From G020348385 sp964538085 (GTDB lineage: Bacteria; Acidobacteriota; Aminicenantia; Aminicenantales; Aminicenantaceae), in the NCBI GenBank assembly GCA_964538085.1, contig CAZIDF010000008.1:62001-126000 (forward strand): a stretch of 64,000 nucleotides of DNA, in the 5' to 3' direction. The position numbers were made by a program, and so were the translations under genes. Positions 42,307 through 50,488 of this stretch are shown piece after piece (the stretch's first letter is position 1; each line of letters begins with the position of its first letter). The notes beneath the pieces were generated by a model. The model made no database searches. It was not told the origin of the DNA and worked only from the letters and a program-made list of their open reading frames with translations.

Positions 42307-44907
42307 ATGAAAAAAACGACCATACTTACTACTGTATTTTTGCTTTTGGTTCTCCCCTGTTTTTTAGCCTCCCAGACCTCGCCTGAAGAATTTTTGGGGC
42401 ACAGAGTGGGAGCGGATAGAAAACTGGCTGACTACGGCCAAATTCAGGATTATTTTACGAAGCTGGATTCAGAATCCAATAAAATGAATGTGTTGACCAT
42501 CGGTAAATCAACGCTTGGAAAACCGATGATCTTGGCTGTCATCTCTTCTGAAGAAAACATGGCCAACCTTGAAAAATACACGGATATAACAAAAAAGTTA
42601 AGGAATGCCCGGGGTCTCACCCCTGCGGATGCCAAGGAGCTTGCCCGGCAGGGAAAAGCTATCCTTTTGATAACATGCAGTCTGCATGCCACAGAGATCG
42701 CCGCTTCCCAGATGGCCATGGAGCTGGCCTATTTGCTCGTCACAGGCAAAACGCCTTTCGATGCGGATAAGGCATTGAACGATGTGATCGTGCTCCTCTC
42801 CCCTACCACAAATCCAGACGGCCAGCAGATGGTCACGGATTGGTACCGAAAGTATGTGGGCACAGAATTTGAGGGAGGCAGTATGCCATGGCTGTACCAT
42901 CACTATGCAGGACATGACGACAACCGCGACTGGTTCATGTTCAACCTCAAAGAAACCCAGGCCGTCACTAAAGTCCTGTATCACGATTGGATCCCGCAAA
43001 TCCAAATCGATGAACACCAGATGGGCTCCACAGGAGCCCGGCTTTTCGTTCCTCCTTTCATGGACCCTCCGGTCCCGACGATCCATCCCCTTCTCTGGCG
43101 GGGGGTAGCCCTTTGCGGCACCAACATGGCCTATGACCTTCAAAAAAACGGCTACAGCGGTGTTGTCCATGGACGGAGCTACACAGGATGGTGGATCGGG
43201 GCCTGCGACGACACGACCTGGCTCCACAACACCATCGGGCTACTTTCCGAGATGGCTTCCGCCCGGATAGCGACCCCGATATACATCGATCCCACCGAAC
43301 TCCCCCAGGCCTATGTCGAAAAACGCATGGAATTTCCTGATCCCTGGCCAGGCGGCTGGTGGAGATTGAGAGACCTTGTGGATTATGAACTGACGCTATC
43401 CTTGAGCCTAGTTGAAACTGCCTATCATCACAAGGAAGATCTGCTCTTCAATTTCTACAAGATGTGCAAAGATGCGATAGAAATCCAAGAAGAAGGCCAA
43501 CCTTTTGCTTTTGTCATCCCCCAGAAACAACATGACTACCCGACAGCTTTACGCATGCTGAAAATCTTGATGATGGGCGGCGTCGAGATCCACCAGGCAA
43601 AAACGGATTTCGTAGCCGATGGCAAATTCTATCCGGCCGGATCCTTCGTGGTCCTGATGTCCCAACCATACCGGCCCTATGCCCAGGCACTCCTCGAGAA
43701 ACAAAAATACCCGGATATGCGGCAATACCCGGGAGGCCCTCCCGTCCCCCCTTATGACAACGCCGGCTGGACCTTGCCTCTTCAAATGGGCGTAAAATGC
43801 GATCAAATCGACGATTCCTTCGCAACAGAATTAGAGATGCTGGATGCCATCGAATTCCCCACAATCCCTGCACCTGACGAATCGGCACCCTATTATGTGC
43901 TGGATTCCCGTCACAATGCCTCCCATTCGGTCGTTTTTGCCTTGATGAAAGGGAACGCCGAAATCTACCGCTCCCAGAATCCCATCGGGGGAGACAGATA
44001 CAGCGCGGCCGCCGGAAGCTTTATCGTGAAAAATTCATCCGGGGTGATGAAATTGCTGCCTGCTCTGGTCCAAAAATGGCATATCCGCGCTCATTCGCTC
44101 GACGACATTTCAGGAATTGCAAAATCCAGGATCGCCAATCACCGGGTAGGTCTCTACCAATCCTGGCGAGCCAACATGGATGAAGGGTGGACCAGGTATT
44201 TATTTGACGATCTGGAAATCCCCTACACCACCATCCACAACAAGGATTTCGAAGGAGAAAAGGACAAGAAGGTCGACCTGAAAGAAAAATTCGATGTCAT
44301 CGTTTTTGCCGACGAGAGCGCCGACATCATCAAAGACGGAAGGCGAAGTCCATCTTCCCAATCCGGAAGGTATTCCCGAGGTGGCAATATGCCTCCCGAA
44401 TACGAAGGCGGAATCGGCAAAGATGGGGTGGATGCGTTGAAGAAGTTTGTAGAGGACGGCGGTATCCTTGTGACCCTCAACGGCGCCTGCGAATTAGCTT
44501 TTAAAGAATTCACAGTACCGGCTCAAGATGCATTGGAAAGGGTGAACCGGGAACAATTTTTCTGCCCCACATCCATCCTCAGGATCAAGGTAGACAACAT
44601 GACTCCCATCGGGTATGGGATGCCGAAGGAAGCCAGCGCTATGTTCTCTGGAAGCTTAGCCATTCGGACAAGGGTACCCTCAGGAGAATGGGATAGGAAG
44701 GTGGTGGCCAGCTTCCCGGAGCAGGATGTGTTAATGAGCGGATGGCTGCTCGGGGAGGATGTTATCGCGAGAAACGCCGCTGTTGTGGATATCACGCACA
44801 AAAAAGGACACATCATCCTGATCGGCATCCGCAGCCAGCACAGGGCCCAATCCCACGGCACCTACAAATTCCTGCTCAACGCGCTGCTTTACCCCGAATC
44901 CAACTAG
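42307..44907 (+). CDS. Secreted M14-family zinc carboxypeptidase
   Basis: 866 residues with a Sec signal peptide (about 1-22). The ATG after GGAGGG is chosen; one four codons earlier overlaps that site. The peptidase M14 domain covers about 35-380, with zinc ligands His127 and Glu130 (SLHATEIAAS), TNPDGQQ at 168-174 and the third zinc His237 in IDEHQMGS. The remaining 450 residues hold a second alpha/beta region (VIVFADESADIIKDG, GIGKDGVDALKKFVEDGGILVTLNG), perhaps a glutamine-amidotransferase-like fold. Such long secreted M14 proteins are common in protein-degrading Acidobacteriota-type genomes. It has its own promoter. Confidence 0.9.
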   Translation: MKKTTILTTVFLLLVLPCFLASQTSPEEFLGHRVGADRKLADYGQIQDYFTKLDSESNKMNVLTIGKSTLGKPMILAVISSEENMANLEKYTDITKKLRNARGLTPADAKELARQGKAILLITCSLHATEIAASQMAMELAYLLVTGKTPFDADKALNDVIVLLSPTTNPDGQQMVTDWYRKYVGTEFEGGSMPWLYHHYAGHDDNRDWFMFNLKETQAVTKVLYHDWIPQIQIDEHQMGSTGARLFVPPFMDPPVPTIHPLLWRGVALCGTNMAYDLQKNGYSGVVHGRSYTGWWIGACDDTTWLHNTIGLLSEMASARIATPIYIDPTELPQAYVEKRMEFPDPWPGGWWRLRDLVDYELTLSLSLVETAYHHKEDLLFNFYKMCKDAIEIQEEGQPFAFVIPQKQHDYPTALRMLKILMMGGVEIHQAKTDFVADGKFYPAGSFVVLMSQPYRPYAQALLEKQKYPDMRQYPGGPPVPPYDNAGWTLPLQMGVKCDQIDDSFATELEMLDAIEFPTIPAPDESAPYYVLDSRHNASHSVVFALMKGNAEIYRSQNPIGGDRYSAAAGSFIVKNSSGVMKLLPALVQKWHIRAHSLDDISGIAKSRIANHRVGLYQSWRANMDEGWTRYLFDDLEIPYTTIHNKDFEGEKDKKVDLKEKFDVIVFADESADIIKDGRRSPSSQSGRYSRGGNMPPEYEGGIGKDGVDALKKFVEDGGILVTLNGACELAFKEFTVPAQDALERVNREQFFCPTSILRIKVDNMTPIGYGMPKEASAMFSGSLAIRTRVPSGEWDRKVVASFPEQDVLMSGWLLGEDVIARNAAVVDITHKKGHIILIGIRSQHRAQSHGTYKFLLNALLYPESN

Positions 44908-45061
44908 AGGGGAATCCCATTCGGTACCACCCTATAGCAATGTAGACCTATATCGTGTGAATGCATGCTTCTTCGTCATTCTAAAAAGTAATCCTGAACT
45001 TCATTTTTTTCAGATAAGGATCGAAAGACATAAGGTGGGACCGAATGGGATGTCCCCCTAT
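44908..45061. repeat. Imperfect inverted repeat pair of about 30 bp flanking 92 bp
   Basis: Left arm 44908-44937 and right arm 45030-45061 share GGGG-a/c-ATCCCATTCGGT-CCACC-TAT in opposite orientation, with a 12-base perfect core. No ORF lies between. It could be a MITE remnant, a REP pair or a very long-loop terminator. Confidence 0.5.
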
Positions 45062-45075
45062 CTCCGCCTATCTTA

Positions 45076-45104
45076 TTGAAATAATGATGTTTGAATATTA
45101 TAAT
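45076..45104 (+). promoter_or_regulatory. Promoter of the arsR-family gene
   Basis: TTGAAA-N17-TATAAT, a strong sigma70-like promoter about 22 nt before the AAAGG ribosome site region. Confidence 0.7.
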
Positions 45105-45107
45105 ATT
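45094..45107. promoter_or_regulatory. Palindrome over the -10 (candidate ArsR operator)
   Basis: AATATTATAATATT is a perfect 14-base palindrome covering the -10 of the regulator gene, an ideal site for autorepression by an ArsR/SmtB dimer. Confidence 0.5.
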
Positions 45108-45133
45108 AGTAAAGAAATGGAAAGGTGAACCAG

Positions 45134-45469
45134 ATGAAAAAAAAGGAATTTTATTCGCTGCATTCCGGTGTCTGCAAAACCCTGGCCAATCCCAAACGGC
45201 AGGAAATCCTGGATTGCCTCCGGCACAAGGACATGACGGTTAACGAACTGGTAAAAAAAACAGGGATTTCCCAGGCCAATCTCTCGCAGCATCTCGCCAT
45301 TTTGAGAGCCAAGGGCATCGTCTCTACCGAGCGTAAAGGGATCAATGCGTATTACTCTCTCTCCAATAGCAAAATAATCCAAGCCTTCGACCTGATCAGC
45401 GAAGTGCTTCAAGATTCCTTAGACTCTCAGAGCAAGACGGTGAGATCAGCCATTTATCGAAAAAAGTAA
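45134..45469 (+). CDS. ArsR/SmtB-family transcriptional regulator
   Basis: 111-residue winged-helix repressor. LANPKRQEILDCLRHKDMTVNELVKKTGISQANLSQHLAILRAKGIVST (about 20-68, quoted in part) is the HTH; the wing follows (KGINAYYSLSN). It lacks the ELCVCDL Cys motif of arsenic sensors; a Cys in the N-terminal GVCKTL and another in DCLRHK remain. The next gene is a DsrE-like protein (18 bp gap), so it may respond to sulfur or redox state, as other ArsR-DsrE pairs do. ATG chosen by AAAGG spacing. Confidence 0.92.
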   Translation: MKKKEFYSLHSGVCKTLANPKRQEILDCLRHKDMTVNELVKKTGISQANLSQHLAILRAKGIVSTERKGINAYYSLSNSKIIQAFDLISEVLQDSLDSQSKTVRSAIYRKK

Positions 45470-45487
45470 AAAAGGGAGATTTTTCTG

Positions 45488-45970
45488 ATGGAAGAACAAA
45501 AAAAGAAAAAGCTCGCTATGGTCGTTTTTAGCGGGGATTTGGATAAATTATTCGCCGCCTTCAGCATCGCCACTGGAGCGGCGGCTTCCAACATGGATGT
45601 CACCATGTTTTTCACGTTCTGGGGACTCCGCGCTCTAAAGAAAAAAAAGCGGACCGGTAAAAGTGTTTTAGGCCGTTTGATGGGCATTTTTTATGGAGGC
45701 GACATCGATCGCGCCTCTCCAAGTAAAATGAGCTTTGGCGGACTCGGCCGCTGGATGTTCAAAAAGATGATGAAAGCCAAACGTGTGCCCACCCTGGCCG
45801 AGATGCGAAAGTTGGCCATCGACCTCGGCGTGAAACTCTATGGTTGTCAAATGAGCATGGAAGTCATGGAAATTCCCAAGGAAAAGATGATCGATGAGGT
45901 CGCCCAGTGTGTGGGAGTTGCCACCTTCCTCGAACAAGCTCAACAAGCCGACGTCTCACTTTTTGTTTAA
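45488..45970 (+). CDS. DsrE/DsrF-like sulfur-relay family protein
   Basis: 160 residues. KLAMVVFSGDLDKLFAAFSIATGAAASNMDVTMFFTFWGLRAL is the start of the DsrE-like alpha/beta fold of the DrsE/peroxiredoxin-like family; a conserved Cys (YGCQMSMEVM, about residue 120) is the expected sulfur carrier site, and a second Cys lies in AQCVGVATF. Such proteins bind persulfides or act in redox relays. An arsR-family gene stands just upstream and likely controls it. The central basic region (LKKKKRTGKS) could touch nucleic acid or membrane; this is uncertain. Confidence 0.88.
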   Translation: MEEQKKKKLAMVVFSGDLDKLFAAFSIATGAAASNMDVTMFFTFWGLRALKKKKRTGKSVLGRLMGIFYGGDIDRASPSKMSFGGLGRWMFKKMMKAKRVPTLAEMRKLAIDLGVKLYGCQMSMEVMEIPKEKMIDEVAQCVGVATFLEQAQQADVSLFV

Positions 45971-46047
45971 TAGACAGCACCCTTTCCTTAAATTTTGAGA
46001 TATAATATACTGCATTATAGAATTTCATAATTTATTGGAAGGGAATT

Positions 46048-47214
46048 ATGAAAAAACCCACCGAAGTAGGGATTATTCTTTATGCATTGTTTGTTTTTTT
46101 GAGCGTGTCTCTATGGGGAGACGAATTCTGTGTCAAAACATCCATCGAGATCCAGAATGCTTTGACTGAAGCCGCATCAAACGGGGAGGACGACGTCATC
46201 CGTATTGTTAGGGGGACCTATGCCGGGAATTTCATCTTCGATTCCTCAGAAGGAAAAAACCTAACCTTGTTAGGGGGATTTTCCTCAACCTGCGCAAACC
46301 GGATCCTCGATCCTGCCAATACGATCCTAGATGGCAACAGTATTGGCCGGGTATTATTTCTTAATAATACATCTGGCGGAGACATTTATGTGGAGGGATT
46401 AAAAATAAGAAAAGGCCTAACACTGGATAAAGGAGGAGGCATTTATGCCGTTTCTCAATCGTGGGATATGGCAGGAAACATCACGATTACGGATAACATC
46501 GTACTGGATAACGAGGCCGCAATGGGGAGCGGAATATATGCTCTGACATCAAATGAACAAGTTGACTTGAAAACAACGATCGGAAGTAGGGCTGGAAGGA
46601 GAGGGGTATTTCCTCAAGAAAACAGGATGGCAAGCCATGAAATGAAGGTCGAAACGAACAGTACAGGTGATATCGTCATTTCAGATAATAAGATCAAAAA
46701 CAACAGAGGCGACGGGCTTTATGTCGGAACGGGTGGAGAACTTTTCGGCGGTTTCGTCACAATCAGAAACAACCTCGTCACAAGGAATTCAGGCAGAGGA
46801 ATCGTTGCAAACACTTTTGCGGGCAATATGAGAATAGAGGGAAACTTCATCTCTAAAAACACATCCTCGACAAACGGCGGGGGAATTTATGCAAGGGGTT
46901 ATCTCTACCTCGGGGGAGGAGGAAATATTCGACTCATAAATAACATCATCACGGAGAATTCCTCTGTCTACGGCGGGGGGATATATGCCATTGTCGCAGG
47001 TGACAGTATTGCCGGCCAACTAGACCTAATCAATAACACAATCACAGAGAACAGTTGCTCCGATTCGGGTGGCGGGATATATTTTGACGGAAAACTGGAC
47101 AGTGTTTTAAACCTATACAACAACATCGTTTGGGGGAAACTCTGCTCTTATTGGAAGGGATATTTCCCTCGTTTTCGATCCCTCCTATGGGGCAGAATCC
47201 AACGGTTTCAATAA
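46048..47214 (+). CDS. Secreted beta-helix repeat protein, 5' part of a frameshifted gene
   Basis: 388 codons in this frame. A signal peptide (about 1-25) is followed by a right-handed parallel beta-helix with repeated I-x-x-N-x-I/V and GGGIYA motifs (TITDNIVLDNEAAMGSGIYAL; NIRLINNIITENSSVYGGGIYA, quoted in part) and a choice-of-anchor-type opening (RIVRGTYAGNFIFDSS). After NIVWG the frame leaves the family pattern and stops. The reading continues perfectly in the +2 frame after a G run at 47132-47136: one G fewer gives WGNSALIGRDISLVFDPSYG. So this and the next entry are one gene, broken by a one-base insertion or sequencing error. Confidence 0.85.
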   Translation: MKKPTEVGIILYALFVFLSVSLWGDEFCVKTSIEIQNALTEAASNGEDDVIRIVRGTYAGNFIFDSSEGKNLTLLGGFSSTCANRILDPANTILDGNSIGRVLFLNNTSGGDIYVEGLKIRKGLTLDKGGGIYAVSQSWDMAGNITITDNIVLDNEAAMGSGIYALTSNEQVDLKTTIGSRAGRRGVFPQENRMASHEMKVETNSTGDIVISDNKIKNNRGDGLYVGTGGELFGGFVTIRNNLVTRNSGRGIVANTFAGNMRIEGNFISKNTSSTNGGGIYARGYLYLGGGGNIRLINNIITENSSVYGGGIYAIVAGDSIAGQLDLINNTITENSCSDSGGGIYFDGKLDSVLNLYNNIVWGKLCSYWKGYFPRFRSLLWGRIQRFQ

Positions 47215-47281
47215 TGACTTTTCCTTCATTTCCGGAAAATGGATCCACTCTGGTCAGAACATCAACACCTCTCCTCAATTT

Positions 47282-47983
47282 GTGGCTCCTGCAAATGAAG
47301 ACTATCATCTTCAATCCACCTCTCCCTGCATAGATAAAGGGAATAACACAGCGCCTAGCTTGCCAGATAAAGACTATGATGGTGAACCTAGGATATTCGA
47401 CGGGGACCAGGACAACACGCCAACAATCGACATAGGCGCCGACGAATTCATCGGTGTGCCTCTGCAATACCTAACGATAGAATCCACCAGCGGAGGGAGT
47501 ACAATACCCCAACCAGGTCAACACGTTTATGCCCAAGGAATTTCAGTTCAAATCACGGCCACTCCAGAAGCGGACTATAGATTTCATGAATGGACTGGCG
47601 ATATCCCAGCAGGGAAAAAACAGGATAATCCACTGGTTATAAGCATGGGATCGAATAAATCAATCAAAGCTCATTTCGTCCGGATTATCTATCCTCCTTC
47701 TGGAGTGACAGGACAGAAAGTCATGAACCGTTCTCTCTCACAAGTCGAATACATCAATGTTCTGAAATGGAGCGTCAATCCAAACAATCAGGGTTTAGCT
47801 ATTTCCCAATATCGCATATATGTTTTGGATGGAGCAAGCCGAACCCTTTTGGCTGAACTAAGCTCAAACATTTTTGAATTCTGGCATCGGGGGGTGTCGA
47901 AGGATAGGATATACAACTATGTCATTTACGCCGTGAATGACAATAGCCAGGAAGGCGATCCGGTTTATTTAACCGTACAATGA
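47282..47983 (+). CDS. Secreted beta-helix repeat protein, 3' part of the frameshifted gene
   Basis: The coding frame truly begins right after the G run at 47132-47136 and carries DPSYGAESNGFNNDFSF and SGQNINTSPQFV before the first ATG listed here. It then has the usual end of beta-helix proteins (SPCIDKGNN...DYDGEPR...DIGADEF), a bacterial InlB-like/Flg_new repeat (TIESTSGGSTIPQPGQHVYA with WTGDIPAG and SIKAHF) and a fibronectin-like C-terminal domain. There is no outer-membrane anchor or Por sorting signal. It is followed 15 bp later by a small beta-barrel gene. Confidence 0.8.
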   Translation: MAPANEDYHLQSTSPCIDKGNNTAPSLPDKDYDGEPRIFDGDQDNTPTIDIGADEFIGVPLQYLTIESTSGGSTIPQPGQHVYAQGISVQITATPEADYRFHEWTGDIPAGKKQDNPLVISMGSNKSIKAHFVRIIYPPSGVTGQKVMNRSLSQVEYINVLKWSVNPNNQGLAISQYRIYVLDGASRTLLAELSSNIFEFWHRGVSKDRIYNYVIYAVNDNSQEGDPVYLTVQ

Positions 47984-47997
47984 CAAGGAGTATGAGG

Positions 47998-48546
47998 ATG
48001 AAAAAAAAGATCCTTTTCATGGCTCTCTTTATGATTATATGTGGGACGGTCGGTGCGACCAGCATCCGATTCGAAGCAAAAGCTAAATATTTTAATCCCG
48101 GAGAACAGGCATTCAAGGACATATACGGAAGCGGCATCATGTTCGGAGCAGAGATAAGCATCGGCATTTGGAAAAATCTCGAACTTTGGGTGACAGGGGG
48201 CACCTTTTCCAAAACCGGGGAACTAACATTCACAAAAGAACAAACGAAGCTCAGGATAACACCTGCAGGAATCGGAATAAAATATGTTCATCCGGCTGGA
48301 TCGAAGATGGACATCTATGGGGGCATTGGTATCAATTATTACTCCTATAATGAAGAGAATCCCATAGGAGAGGTCAAAACGAATAAAATTGGGTATATCG
48401 GCACGATAGGAACTTATGTGAAAGTGACGGAAGGTATATTTTTTGACTTATTTTTTGATTATTCCCATTGCAAAATAAAACCAGATGAAATCAACGTTAA
48501 TATCGGAGGATTCGGAGCCGGTGTCGGCATAGGATTTCGAATCTGA
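47998..48546 (+). CDS. Small outer membrane beta-barrel protein (opacity/OmpX-like)
   Basis: 182 residues. Signal peptide about 1-21 (ILFMALFMIICGTVGA). The rest alternates amphipathic beta strands with glycine-rich turns (GIMFGAEISIGIWKNLELWVTGG, GIGIKYVHPAGSKMDIYGGIGIN in part, and GFGAGVGIGFRI at the end), typical of 8-stranded barrels. The ATG eight bases after AAGGAG is chosen from three close candidates. It likely shares an operon with the beta-helix gene and may be its outer-membrane partner; that is inference from spacing only. Confidence 0.8.
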   Translation: MKKKILFMALFMIICGTVGATSIRFEAKAKYFNPGEQAFKDIYGSGIMFGAEISIGIWKNLELWVTGGTFSKTGELTFTKEQTKLRITPAGIGIKYVHPAGSKMDIYGGIGINYYSYNEENPIGEVKTNKIGYIGTIGTYVKVTEGIFFDLFFDYSHCKIKPDEINVNIGGFGAGVGIGFRI

Positions 48547-48553
48547 GTCTAAT

Positions 48554-48973
48554 CTACTCCCCGATAATTTTGACAAGGACTCTTTTGCGACGACGGCCGT
48601 CGAATTCGCCATAAAAGATCTGCTCCCAGGGGCCGAAGTCCAAACGGCCTGCGGTGATCGCCACGACAACCTCCCGGCCCATAATCGTTCTTTTCAGGTG
48701 CCCATCCGCGTTGTCCTCCCCTGTCCGGTTGTGCTTGTACTTGGATATTGGCTGATGGGGTGCCAACTCCTCCAGCCATTCCTCGTAGTCGGCGTGCAGC
48801 CCCCGCTCGTCATCATTGATGAACACGCTTGCTGTGATGTGCATGGCGTTGACCAGACAGAGGCCTTCCTGAACATCGCTTTTCTCTACCAGCGCCTCGA
48901 CATCGGGTGTGATGTTAATAAAGTCCACCCGATTTTTCGTGTCAAAAACCAGATATTCCGTCAGAGATTTCAT
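48554..48973 (-). CDS. YjbQ/UPF0047 family protein
   Basis: 139 residues of the YjbQ family (secondary thiamine-phosphate synthase activity reported for E. coli YjbQ). Family signatures: GLCLVNAMHITASVFINDDE, HRTGEDNADGHLKRTIMG and GPWEQIFYGEFDGRRRKR. His residues in MHITAS and GHLK form the presumed active site. The ATG with AAAGGGA fits; the frame continues upstream only inside the transporter gene, whose stop overlaps the ATG by 4 bp. No thiamine genes are adjacent. Confidence 0.92.
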   Translation of the reverse strand: MKSLTEYLVFDTKNRVDFINITPDVEALVEKSDVQEGLCLVNAMHITASVFINDDERGLHADYEEWLEELAPHQPISKYKHNRTGEDNADGHLKRTIMGREVVVAITAGRLDFGPWEQIFYGEFDGRRRKRVLVKIIGE

Positions 48974-50475
48974 TTTTTCCCTTTCAAACTGATCAATATG
49001 CCCCCACCTCCTAAAGTTAACATGATCAATGATTGAACGAAAGTTTTCCACTGGATCTGGTCGGCGAGGAAAACAGCTTGGATCAAGAAAAAGACCCCGG
49101 CGATGCCTATCACACTGTAAACACCCAGCATGATCCCCCAAGCCTTCCGGTTGGTTTTGGGCGTGTCTTCAGAGAGATAACGATCGTACAGCAGCATCCC
49201 GGCCAAACAAAAGATCCCCAGCCCGGCAAAGATAAGCCAAAAATGCCGGACTTGGCCCAGAACTTCTGGGGATAGTGGTGTGCCTGCGGCAACAGCCTCA
49301 GCAGTGGGTGCGATAGGAGCGAGCATTTTCTCATAAAGAACCGCCCCGAGGTTGCTGCCGATAAGGCTTCCGAGAACCCCGTACAGAAAGGCATACCCCA
49401 TGTACACGGCCTTTTTATCCTGCGGGGCGACAAGACCGACATAACTGTAATACTTGGGATGAGCCGTCATCTCGCCTAAAGAAAAAACAGCGATCCCCAG
49501 AATAAACATCCAGGCACTGTGCGTGAAAGCCAAAACCACAAATCCCCCCAGTCCGACCACGATTCCCCCTGCCATCACAGGAAGGGCTTTCATGTTCTTG
49601 GTGATGCGGCTGACTAAAACGACAAAAAGAACGATGGTCCCGGCATTGATGATGGTGACAAACTCGGCATCGAATGTGAAGGGTTTTAATATCCAGATTT
49701 TCTGCATGAAGGCATCCACCGGCGCCCTATAGACGAAATCGCGCAGGTACCAGAGCACGGACCCGAACATCTGGAAGTAAAGGATCCAGAAGGTGGAGTA
49801 AACGATGATCAACAGCATAAAACGGGAATCGCTCAGCACCAGCATGGCCTCCTTCAGCACCTGCCGGATGGGCTTGGTACTGGTGGGCTTTTCCGGATCT
49901 TTGTACAGGAACACAGAGGGAATGAGCATCAGGAAACACCAGAAGGCCGAAGCAAAAAACACATACCGCCAGCTGAATCCTTTGATCCAACTGATGAAAA
50001 ACGGGGCGAGGAATGCGCCCAGATTGATGCTCCAGTAATAAACGCCGAATCCGAAACCGCTGGTCTCCTTGGTCGTGGTCCGGGCCACGGTTCCGGTGAT
50101 GATGGGCTTGAACAACCCGCTGCCTGTGGCCATGATCAACAGGAACAAGAATATCAATCCGTAGGAGTCGAAATTTCCTGCCGCAAAATAACCGATCGTC
50201 AGCAGCGAAAAGGCAACAAGAAGGATCTTCCTGTATCCCAGGCGATCCCCCAAGGCACCCCCGATGATGGGAACGATGTAGGTCAAGGCATACACGAATC
50301 CCTGCAGCAATCCCACTTCCTGCTGGCGGAAACCGAGAACATCCACAAGATAAACGGCCAGGACAGAATTCAACCCGTAATAAGCGCCTCTTTCGAAAAA
50401 TTCCATCATGTTGGCTAGCCAGAACGTTCCCGGAAAGGATATCAGCATGCCTTTTTTCTTCGTTTCTTCTGTCAT
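48970..50475 (-). CDS. POT-family proton-coupled oligopeptide transporter
   Basis: 501 residues, 12-14 hydrophobic helices. The ExxER motif EFFERGAYYG in TM1 and IIGGALGDRLGYRKIL between TM2 and TM3 are diagnostic for the POT/PTR branch of the MFS. An insertion around 250-290 (IWILKPFTFDAEFV) matches the extra segment of bacterial POTs. The ATG after GAGGGAG is preferred over an upstream GTG. With the two M42-type genes upstream it fits a module for peptide hydrolysis and di/tripeptide uptake. Confidence 0.92.
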   Translation of the reverse strand: MTEETKKKGMLISFPGTFWLANMMEFFERGAYYGLNSVLAVYLVDVLGFRQQEVGLLQGFVYALTYIVPIIGGALGDRLGYRKILLVAFSLLTIGYFAAGNFDSYGLIFLFLLIMATGSGLFKPIITGTVARTTTKETSGFGFGVYYWSINLGAFLAPFFISWIKGFSWRYVFFASAFWCFLMLIPSVFLYKDPEKPTSTKPIRQVLKEAMLVLSDSRFMLLIIVYSTFWILYFQMFGSVLWYLRDFVYRAPVDAFMQKIWILKPFTFDAEFVTIINAGTIVLFVVLVSRITKNMKALPVMAGGIVVGLGGFVVLAFTHSAWMFILGIAVFSLGEMTAHPKYYSYVGLVAPQDKKAVYMGYAFLYGVLGSLIGSNLGAVLYEKMLAPIAPTAEAVAAGTPLSPEVLGQVRHFWLIFAGLGIFCLAGMLLYDRYLSEDTPKTNRKAWGIMLGVYSVIGIAGVFFLIQAVFLADQIQWKTFVQSLIMLTLGGGGILISLKGKK

Positions 50476-50488
50476 GGTTTCTCCCTCT

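Noticed and set aside
42598..43227. 209-codon frame antisense to the M14 peptidase
   Set aside because: The sense frame has zinc ligands and signal peptide; the antisense translation has none of the features of a real protein.
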